A stretch of DNA of 5,315 nt from Oscillospiraceae bacterium (lineage in GTDB: Bacteria > Bacillota > Clostridia > Oscillospirales > Acutalibacteraceae). This document shows positions 1 through 4,341 of this stretch, piece after piece. The DNA lies in contig JAISRF010000208.1 in the NCBI GenBank assembly GCA_031273775.1, positions 1 to 5,315 of the forward strand, written 5' to 3'. The notes beneath the pieces are model-generated. The model had not been told where the DNA came from, searched no databases, and was given only the letters and a program-made list of their open reading frames with translations. Positions within the stretch are counted from its first letter, which is position 1; every line of letters starts with the position of its first letter. The translations under genes were made by a program, and so were the position numbers.

Positions 1-1222
1 TGCCAAAACGGCCGTCATCAGGTTTCTGGAGGAGAAAGGCATCGGCGCGGCAAAGGTAAATTACAAGCTTCGAGACTGGGTGTTTTCCCGCCAGCGTTAC
101 TGGGGCGAACCCATTCCCATCATTCACTGCGAAGGGTGCGGCGCGGTGCCGGTTCCGGAAAGTGAGCTACCCGTGATCCTCCCCAAAATTGACAGTTATG
201 AACCCACCGACACCGGCGAATCTCCTCTGGCCAAAATCAGCGATTGGGTAAACACCGTCTGCCCCGTCTGTGGCGGTGCGGCAAAGCGTGAAACCGACAC
301 CATGCCCCAGTGGGCGGGTTCCTCCTGGTATTTTCTGCGGTACGCAGACCCGCGTAACGACGCCTGCCTTGCCTCCCGGGAGGCGCTTGAGTACTGGACG
401 CCCGTAAACTGGTATAACGGTGGCATGGAGCACACCACGCTCCACGTGCTGTACAGCCGATTCTGGCACAAATTCCTGTACGACATCGGCGTGGTGCCCA
501 CCCCGGAACCGTATGCCAGACGAACCAGCCACGGCATGATTCTGGGTGAAAACGGCGAAAAAATGTCCAAGTCCCGGGGCAACGTGGTCAACCCTGACGA
601 CATTGTGAACGAATACGGCGCGGACACCATGCGCCTGTATGAGATGTTCGTCGGCGATTTCGAAAAAGCCGCCCCGTGGAGCAGCCAGTCCATAAAAGGT
701 TGCAAAAGATTTTTGGAACGGGTGTGGAATCTTCAGGCACAATTAACCCCCGGCGACAGTTTTTCCCCCGCGCTGGAGCGCGATTTTCACCGCGTCATTA
801 AAAAGGTAACGCTGGACATTGAGGATTTGAAATTCAACACAGCCATTGCCGCCATGATGGGGCTCTTCAACCGGATAAGTGACATGGGGACATGTTCCCG
901 GGCTGATTACCGAACCTTGCTCCTGATTTTGAACCCCTTTGCCCCGCACATGACGGAGGAACTGTGGGAAATCTGCGACTTCGGAGGACAGCTTAACGCT
1001 GCGGCGTGGCCCGCCTACAACGAGGCCTTATGTGCCCGGCTTGAGGTTGAGCTGGCAGTTTCCGTCAACGGTAAAGTGAAAGCGCGGATCACCGTTCCGG
1101 TCGGGGCGGATGACGAGGAAGTGCTGGAAAAAGCAAGAGCCTCTGTGGATTTGGCGGGGAAAACTCCGGTCAAAGAGATAGTGGTCAAAGACAAATTGGT
1201 TAATTTAGTGGTTAGAGGTTAG
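1..1222 (+). CDS. leuS: Leucyl-tRNA synthetase, C-terminal half (5' truncated by window)
   Basis: Cytoplasmic class I aminoacyl-tRNA synthetase that charges tRNA(Leu) with leucine using ATP. The frame is already open at base 2, and the residues before position 80 (ending VNYKLRDW) run straight into the conserved FSRQRYWGEPIP, so the GTG at 80 is not a start. About 406 residues are visible out of a family length of roughly 800; the HIGH motif and most of the CP1 editing domain lie outside. Visible are two cysteine pairs of the zinc-ribbon-like insert (CEGC at 128-139, CPVC at 260-271), RETDTM followed by SSWYFLRY, the GGMEHTTLHVLYSRFW core, and the catalytic KMSKS loop at 560-574. The anticodon-binding helical domain and the small C-terminal domain (VSVNGKVKARITVP, ending near KLVNLVV) follow. 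The stop codon at 1220-1222 lies within a tandem heptamer that adds Arg-Gly to the usual end. No frameshift or missing core motif was seen. Confidence 0.98.
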   Translation, partial: AKTAVIRFLEEKGIGAAKVNYKLRDWVFSRQRYWGEPIPIIHCEGCGAVPVPESELPVILPKIDSYEPTDTGESPLAKISDWVNTVCPVCGGAAKRETDTMPQWAGSSWYFLRYADPRNDACLASREALEYWTPVNWYNGGMEHTTLHVLYSRFWHKFLYDIGVVPTPEPYARRTSHGMILGENGEKMSKSRGNVVNPDDIVNEYGADTMRLYEMFVGDFEKAAPWSSQSIKGCKRFLERVWNLQAQLTPGDSFSPALERDFHRVIKKVTLDIEDLKFNTAIAAMMGLFNRISDMGTCSRADYRTLLLILNPFAPHMTEELWEICDFGGQLNAAAWPAYNEALCARLEVELAVSVNGKVKARITVPVGADDEEVLEKARASVDLAGKTPVKEIVVKDKLVNLVVRG

Positions 1223-1224
1223 AG
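1211..1224. repeat. Tandem heptamer GTTAGAG x2 over the leuS stop
   Basis: Two perfect adjacent copies of GTTAGAG, followed by GT, which begins a third copy. The second copy supplies the TAG stop of leuS. It resembles the short tandem heptamer repeats found in spacers of various bacterial genomes. With only two copies, chance is not excluded. Confidence 0.6.
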
Positions 1225-1226
1225 GT

Positions 1227-1256
1227 CACTTGCCACCCGGCATCTGCACTTGCCAC
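1227..1256. repeat. Direct repeat CACTTGCCAC, 20 bases apart
   Basis: Identical 10-base copies at 1227-1236 and 1247-1256, just after the leuS stop. An inverted pair, CCCGGC (1236-1241) and GCCGGG (1268-1273), brackets the second copy and could fold the leuS 3' end. No run of T follows, so it is not called a terminator. Confidence 0.6.
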
Positions 1257-1288
1257 TGAAAACTCGCGCCGGGCAGAGTGTGTTGGTA

Positions 1289-1310
1289 AACATAAAACTG
1301 TGATTATGTT
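1289..1310. repeat. AT-rich inverted repeat (7-bp arms, 8-base loop)
   Basis: AACATAA at 1289-1295 is the exact reverse complement of TTATGTT at 1304-1310. The hairpin is weak because it is AT-only apart from one G-C pair. It sits directly before the terminator candidate at 1312-1349, so the two may act together at the leuS mRNA end. Confidence 0.45.
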
Positions 1311-1311
1311 A

Positions 1312-1349
1312 AGAAAGCAATGGACTCAGACGACTTCTTGCTTTTTGTT
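1312..1349 (+). terminator. Weak candidate terminator after leuS
   Basis: AGAAAGCAA (1312-1320) can pair with TTGCTTTTT (1338-1346) as a 9-bp stem with one G-U pair and a 17-base loop, ending in T5-G-TT. The stem is AT-rich and its T run is mostly used in the stem, so it is a poor intrinsic terminator. It is, however, the best candidate between leuS and the next promoter. Confidence 0.3.
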
Positions 1350-1389
1350 AAACCATATATCTTGTGCGTTTTTCGTCTATTCTTAGGGT

Positions 1390-1419
1390 TTTACACAAAA
1401 TACAGCTAGTGAATATAAT
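1390..1419 (+). promoter_or_regulatory. Upstream promoter candidate TTTACA-N18-TATAAT
   Basis: -35 TTTACA at 1390-1395 (5 of 6 to consensus), an 18-base spacer, and a perfect -10 TATAAT at 1414-1419. The predicted start is near 1426. If it is used for the yabE-like gene, the leader would be about 240 bases and would contain the inverted repeats at 1436-1559. The surrounding AT-richness raises the chance of a false match. Confidence 0.5.
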
Positions 1420-1435
1420 TTAACACAAAACGTGA

Positions 1436-1445
1436 TTGTGCACAA
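1436..1445. repeat. Perfect palindrome TTGTGCACAA
   Basis: A 10-base perfect palindrome nested in a wider inverted repeat, GATTGT (1434-1439) with ACAATC (1447-1452). It lies about 10 bases past the predicted start of the upstream promoter, where an operator could act. No regulator is assigned. Confidence 0.45.
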
Positions 1446-1497
1446 AACAATCGGCTGAAATTTCTTTTCACCCCTGAAAACCGCAAGTATTACAAGC

Positions 1498-1515
1498 CTG
1501 TAACCTTTGTTACAG
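1498..1515. repeat. Perfect inverted repeat CTGTAAC-N4-GTTACAG
   Basis: Seven-base arms at 1498-1504 and 1509-1515 with loop CTTT. One bulged C would allow two further pairs, AG with CT. It could be a hairpin in a transcript from the upstream promoter or a dimer-binding operator. It also contains TGTAAC and TGTTAC, which fit the WalR half-site TGTWAH, but these are 3 bases apart and not the 5 of known WalR sites. No T run follows, so it is not an intrinsic terminator. Confidence 0.5.
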
Positions 1516-1529
1516 CTTTGATACGATTA

Positions 1530-1559
1530 AAAGTTTGTGACAACCGCACAAAAAACTTT
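1530..1559. repeat. Hairpin / inverted repeat just upstream of the main promoter
   Basis: AAAGTTT (1530-1536) pairs with AAACTTT (1553-1559). Inside, GTG (1537-1539) pairs with CAC (1547-1549) around a 7-base loop, leaving a bulge of three A. The same DNA reads TTGTG-N7-CACAA at 1535-1551, similar to the arms of a Rex operator (TTGTG-N8-CACAA) but one base short in the spacer and lacking the inner AA/TT. It ends 12 bases before the -35 box. Confidence 0.4.
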
Positions 1560-1571
1560 GGACCGGCTCAC

Positions 1572-1600
1572 TTGACAACTTGGAAAGCCATGAATATACT
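1572..1600 (+). promoter_or_regulatory. Main promoter of the yabE-like gene, TTGACA-N17-TATACT
   Basis: A perfect -35 TTGACA (1572-1577), the optimal 17-base spacer, and -10 TATACT (1595-1600; 5 of 6). The predicted start is near 1607, giving a 5' UTR of about 60 bases. This is the strongest promoter in the window by match to the sigma-A consensus. Confidence 0.88.
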
Positions 1601-1620
1601 GGAAACAAGTTCCCCATAAT

Positions 1621-1654
1621 ATGGTAGCAGCCAATTATCTACTATCATAAGGAG
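1621..1654 (+). promoter_or_regulatory. 5' UTR stem-loop and Shine-Dalgarno of the yabE-like gene
   Basis: AAGGAG at 1649-1654 is a strong ribosome-binding site, 12 bases before the ATG at 1667, longer than usual, with a T-rich gap. Immediately upstream, ATGGTAG (1621-1627) can pair with CTACTAT (1639-1645), giving 7 bp with one G-U and an 11-base loop. The stem ends 3 bases before the Shine-Dalgarno and would leave it exposed. It may protect the 5' end, or it may be chance. Confidence 0.55.
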
Positions 1655-1666
1655 TTTTTTATTTTT

Positions 1667-2806
1667 ATGTCACGCCACGAAAAGATTAAGGGTTTCAAAA
1701 TGCCCGGGCTTTTCCAAAAGCGCAGTTTTGCCGCCGCGGTTTTATTCACCATTCTGGCCATCGCGGTGTTTTCTCTGGCCGCAAATATCAAAAGCGTCGC
1801 GGTGCTGGACGGCGATAACGTCACAAAGGTACAAACTCTAAGTCGTGACCCGCGCGACATTCTTTCTCAGGCCGGAGTTGTTTTGGACAACGAGGATGAT
1901 TTCACCGTCACAGCGGAAACCGGCAGACTGCTTTCCATCAACATTTCCCGCGCGTTCGATGTCTACATTAAAGCGGACGGCGAAACCTTTGCCGTGAAAA
2001 TGCTCAGCGGCACCGTAAAGGACGCAATCGACAAATCCGGCGTTTACATGGACGATGAAGACGTTTTAAGCGTTCCCGAGGACTCGCCCGTGACGGCGAA
2101 TCTGACCTTTGAGGTTACGCGCGTGAATTACAGTTACGTGCGTCAGGAGCACACCGTCCCCTACGGCACGGCCACGGAATATTCCGGCACGCTGGAAAAG
2201 GGCGTCTCCAAAACCCTGACCGCCGGTGTGGAGGGGCTTAAGGTGGTGACCGTCCGGCTGAAAACCCGAGACGGACAAGTGGTAGAAGAGACTCCGGTAA
2301 AAGAAGAAATTGTGCGTCATCCGGTGGAAGAGAAAACCGTTGTCGGGACAAAAGCCGCCGCAAAAACCGCGGCAGCCGCTCCGCTCTCCTCTAAAGCTGC
2401 GGTGTCCGGTGCCCCCGAGAAAGTGATCACCGCGTTCGCGAACGCTTATTCCAAGCTTCAGCCGGTGAGCGCCCTTGAATTCACCGAAAACGCCGTTCCG
2501 TTGAAATATAAGCAACTGATCACCGGCAAGGCCACCGCTTACCACCAAGACCCGGCCACCCATTCCACCGCCACGGGGCGCCCCTTGATGGTGGGTCACG
2601 TTGCCGTTAATCCCCGGCAAATCCCCTACGGCTCCAAGCTGTGGATTCGCACCGCCAACGGGCAGATTATTTACGGTTACGCCATTGCGGCCGATACAGG
2701 CGGCTTCGCGGGCAAGGGCAGGATTACCATTGACCTGTTCTTTAACACCGATGCCGAATGTTACGCCTTTGGCGTGCGGGACGTGGAGATTTACGTTCTG
2801 GAATGA
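1667..2806 (+). CDS. yabE: YabE-like cell-wall protein: DUF348 x2, G5 and 3D domains
   Basis: 379 residues, probably an anchored extracytoplasmic peptidoglycan-remodelling protein. A short basic N-terminus precedes one hydrophobic segment (about 21-39) with no evident lipobox, so it is a signal anchor or signal peptide. Two DUF348 ubiquitin-like repeats follow (about 43-82 and 97-137), then a G5 domain (about 150-228), an Ala/Lys linker (about 229-255) and a C-terminal 3D domain (about 285-379). DUF348 and G5 are shared with actinobacterial RpfB; in Firmicutes the lytic domain is replaced by the 3D domain, which has an MltA-like double-psi barrel fold. Catalytic-type aspartates are seen in AADTGG (D343) and TIDLFF (D356), but the usual Asp of AVDP is Asn here (N315). 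The ATG at 1667 is chosen because it has AAGGAG upstream; Met12 has none. It has its own strong promoter and appears monocistronic. In B. subtilis yabE is followed by rnmV and ksgA, which are absent here. Enzymatic activity is inferred, not shown. Confidence 0.92.
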   Translation: MSRHEKIKGFKMPGLFQKRSFAAAVLFTILAIAVFSLAANIKSVAVLDGDNVTKVQTLSRDPRDILSQAGVVLDNEDDFTVTAETGRLLSINISRAFDVYIKADGETFAVKMLSGTVKDAIDKSGVYMDDEDVLSVPEDSPVTANLTFEVTRVNYSYVRQEHTVPYGTATEYSGTLEKGVSKTLTAGVEGLKVVTVRLKTRDGQVVEETPVKEEIVRHPVEEKTVVGTKAAAKTAAAAPLSSKAAVSGAPEKVITAFANAYSKLQPVSALEFTENAVPLKYKQLITGKATAYHQDPATHSTATGRPLMVGHVAVNPRQIPYGSKLWIRTANGQIIYGYAIAADTGGFAGKGRITIDLFFNTDAECYAFGVRDVEIYVLE

Positions 2807-2917
2807 AATACATCGTAAGCGTCAAATTGCCGGTGTTTTGTGTCATCAGGGCGACGAGTGTATGATGAGAGGGGCATCGCGCTCAGGCCTTATTGCCAGC
2901 GGAATACTTCATACGAA

Positions 2918-2952
2918 GCTTATGCAAAACGTATAGAAACCTCACCATAAGC
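2918..2952. repeat. Inverted repeat GCTTATG ... CATAAGC in the convergent spacer
   Basis: Seven-base perfect arms at 2918-2924 and 2946-2952 with a 21-base loop. A competing pairing, ATACG (2911-2915) with CGTAT (2930-2934), is also possible. It could be a bidirectional 3'-end hairpin, but without a U tract the role is unclear. Confidence 0.35.
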
Positions 2953-2981
2953 ATTGCTGTCCAGCGTATTGCCGTGGATTA

Positions 2982-2995
2982 CGAAGTCCGAAGTC
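2982..2995. repeat. Tandem heptamer CGAAGTC x2
   Basis: Two perfect adjacent copies of CGAAGTC, 10 bases beyond the tmcAL stop. The unit length equals that of the GTTAGAG pair at the leuS end, which suggests the same class of short intergenic heptamer repeats, though the unit sequence differs. Confidence 0.55.
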
Positions 2996-3005
2996 CCAAG
3001 GTTGT

Positions 3006-4244
3006 TCACACTCTTACCGGGTTGAACCTGAATTCTTCCCCGCATACCTTCCGTCCCGGCACCGCCAGCGCAATCAAATCGGCGGCGGCGCATTCCGCCG
3101 CGAATACCTTCGCGATATCTCCGCCCAGGGAGCGTGCCTGGGTACCGCGTGTCACACAGGGCACATGGGCGCGTTTACGCATGGCCGCCAGCAGTTCCTG
3201 CCCGCGGCCGTTAAAGCCCAGTACGCGGATATAGGGTACTTTTTCCGGCAAACCCTCCTCCATGCCGATTGCCGCCCTCATGATCGCACGGCGTATGCGC
3301 GAGTGGGTAAACCGTTTGCTTTTCGCAAACCGGTAAAGCTCGGTGAGCGAACACGCCCGGCGCGCGGATTCAAACAACCGCGATCCCAGCCCTTCCCGCA
3401 CGTCGGTCAGGGCTTCGAACGTTTCCCGCGGCAGGGCGCGCAGGCGTGAAAGCGCCGCCGTTTCAAAGTCTTTTTGGGAATATATGTTGGGAAATTCGTC
3501 TTTCAAAGTCACCAGCGCGTCAGCCGGCACGGAAGCTTCCAAAGCGGGCAAAATGTCCGCGAATTCTTTGCCGGAAAGCAATAACGACCGAATTTGCGAA
3601 GCCGAGAGCGCCAATCCGGAATGATTTATTCCGCCGCAAAGCTGCGTCTCAAATCCGCATTGGAAGCCGCCGCCGTGCGGCGCGCCCTCCCGCTTAACCG
3701 TGAATGCCTCCATTTTCACTCCGAGCGTGTCCAGCGCCGCAAGATATTCCGCGGCAAGCAGATTGTTGGGACTTGCCAGAATTTCAGCCGTGCCCGTCCC
3801 GAAAACCGCTTCCGCCGCCGCCTGTCTTGCCGCCGCAAAAGACTTTCCCGCCTGCAAAAACTGTTTCAGTTTCGGTTGCAACTCAGGGCTTTCGATACAC
3901 CGGGCGGTTCGCCGGAGCGTTTCCAAATCCCCACATTCGCTTCCAAAGGAAAGCCCGTCCGCAACGCCGGTATCCGCCAATAAACCGGTTCCCGCAAGGG
4001 CAAACCGTTTGGCGGAGGAAAGGGAATAAGCGGACGGCAACTCTAAAACTAAATCCGCCCCGCAAAGAAGCGCGGCCCGCGTTCTGGCGGTTTTACCGAG
4101 TACCGCCGGTTCCCCGCGCTGGACAAAGCAACCGCTCAGCGCGGTTATAATATGCGTGTATCCCGCGGCTCGCGTTGCCGCCAAATGGCGCGCGTGTCCG
4201 CCGTGAAACGGGTTGTATTCCGCTATGATTCCCGCGGTTTTCAA
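3006..4244 (-). CDS. tmcAL: tRNA(Met) cytidine acetate ligase TmcAL (YlbM family)
   Basis: 412 residues, a usual length for the family. TmcAL activates acetate with ATP to acetyl-adenylate and acetylates C34 of elongator tRNA(Met) to N4-acetylcytidine, aiding accurate AUG decoding in the cytoplasm. The N-terminus MKTAGIIAEYNPFHGGH is the diagnostic nucleotidyltransferase start with the HxGH motif at residues 14-17. Then come SGCFVQRGEPA (37-47), K51 with GADLVLELP (62-70), FGSE, the SPNNLLAAEYL block, and the SASQIR segment, followed by a helical C-terminal region with YIRVLGFNGRG. The TTG start (4242-4244) is chosen because homologues begin exactly here and GGGGG lies 7 bases upstream. The frame stays open to an ATG at 4382, but that 46-residue extension crosses the promoter and the start of ackA and resembles nothing in the family. 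It is transcribed divergently from ackA and converges on the yabE-like gene. Confidence 0.95.
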   Translation of the reverse strand: MKTAGIIAEYNPFHGGHARHLAATRAAGYTHIITALSGCFVQRGEPAVLGKTARTRAALLCGADLVLELPSAYSLSSAKRFALAGTGLLADTGVADGLSFGSECGDLETLRRTARCIESPELQPKLKQFLQAGKSFAAARQAAAEAVFGTGTAEILASPNNLLAAEYLAALDTLGVKMEAFTVKREGAPHGGGFQCGFETQLCGGINHSGLALSASQIRSLLLSGKEFADILPALEASVPADALVTLKDEFPNIYSQKDFETAALSRLRALPRETFEALTDVREGLGSRLFESARRACSLTELYRFAKSKRFTHSRIRRAIMRAAIGMEEGLPEKVPYIRVLGFNGRGQELLAAMRKRAHVPCVTRGTQARSLGGDIAKVFAAECAAADLIALAVPGRKVCGEEFRFNPVRV

Positions 4245-4256
4245 TATTACGCCCCC
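4242..4256 (-). promoter_or_regulatory. TTG start and G-rich ribosome-binding site of tmcAL
   Basis: On the minus strand GGGGG (4252-4256) lies 7 bases before TTG (4242-4244). It can pair with the anti-Shine-Dalgarno CCUCC with one G-U pair. No ATG or GTG start is available near the conserved MKTAGIIAEYNPF N-terminus, so this site decides the start. Confidence 0.75.
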
Positions 4257-4271
4257 AACGTAAAAAAATGC

Positions 4272-4300
4272 TTGAATTCGCCGGATATAGATGGTATTAT
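4272..4300 (+). promoter_or_regulatory. ackA promoter with extended -10
   Basis: -35 TTGAAT (4272-4277; 4 of 6), a 17-base spacer, and -10 TATTAT (4295-4300; 5 of 6) preceded by TGG (4292-4294), a TGn extended -10. The predicted start is near 4307, giving a 35-base leader. The -10 overlaps that of the minus-strand promoter. Confidence 0.72.
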
Positions 4301-4313
4301 ACAGGTGTATCAT
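4296..4313. repeat. Operator-like palindrome over both -10 boxes
   Basis: An 18-base imperfect palindrome with core ATACA-GG-TGTAT (4299-4310) and flanks AT at 4296-4297 and 4312-4313; 14 of 18 positions match its reverse complement. It covers most of the ackA -10 and its predicted start site, and all of the tmcAL -10. A bound regulator could block both genes. It does not fit the Rex, CcpA or Spo0A consensus as I know them. Confidence 0.4.
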
Positions 4314-4324
4314 TAAAAAAGCAA
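4296..4324 (-). promoter_or_regulatory. tmcAL promoter
   Basis: On the minus strand a perfect -10 TATAAT occupies 4301-4296, with TTGCTT (4324-4319) 17 bases upstream as a weak -35 (TTG only). The predicted start is near 4289, leaving a 5' UTR of about 45 bases to the TTG. It shares five bases of -10 with the ackA promoter. Confidence 0.6.
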
Positions 4325-4325
4325 C

Positions 4326-4331
4326 GGGGAG
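4326..4331 (+). promoter_or_regulatory. Ribosome-binding site of ackA
   Basis: GGGGAG ends 10 bases before the ATG at 4342. It supports this start, which also gives the exact family N-terminus MKILVVNAGSSS. Confidence 0.75.
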
Positions 4332-4341
4332 CAAAAACCAA

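Larger units (their letters stand above)
1223..1666. other. Gene-free spacer between leuS and the yabE-like gene
   Basis: This 444-base stretch has no credible coding frame on either strand. Its first 50 bases resemble the GC-richer coding DNA and the rest is clearly AT-rich. It contains short direct repeats, a weak terminator candidate, two sigma-A-type promoter candidates reading right, and several inverted repeats, listed separately. I looked for a tRNA, a T-box, and the conserved GGGGAACC and CUAACCUCG blocks of a c-di-AMP riboswitch, and saw none. Confidence 0.85.
2807..3005. other. Convergent spacer between the yabE-like gene and tmcAL
   Basis: About 200 bases between two genes that end toward each other. 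No credible gene was found. It contains an inverted repeat TCATCA/TGATGA (2843-2848, 2863-2868), another at 2918-2952, and a tandem heptamer at 2982-2995. None is followed by a T run on either strand, so no intrinsic terminator can be called for either gene. Confidence 0.75.

Noticed and set aside
80..82. GTG as the start of leuS
   Set aside because: The frame is open to base 2 and the upstream residues continue the conserved LeuRS sequence; the gene is cut by the window, not shortened.
167..742. Long minus-strand frame inside leuS
   Set aside because: It is antisense to the conserved LeuRS core; its openness follows from codon bias.
1236..1273. CCCGGC/GCCGGG stem as the leuS terminator
   Set aside because: It has a 26-base loop and is followed by CAGAGTGTG, with no T run.
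1498..1520. CTGTAAC hairpin as an intrinsic terminator
   Set aside because: The stem is AT-leaning and only CTTTGAT follows, with no U tract.
1420..1666. c-di-AMP (ydaO) riboswitch upstream of the wall gene
   Set aside because: This class often precedes wall-remodelling genes, but its conserved blocks, such as GGGGAACC and CUAACCUCG, are absent.
2803..2865. 20-codon ORF starting MKYIVSVKLPVF, overlapping the yabE stop as ATGA
   Set aside because: It is very short, has no well-placed ribosome-binding site and no recognisable family; it does not resemble the start of RNase M5.
2601..3234. Plus-strand open frames across the convergent spacer (2601-2936 and 2893-3234)
   Set aside because: They run over the ends of yabE and tmcAL in other frames, lack ribosome-binding sites and read as low-information sequence.
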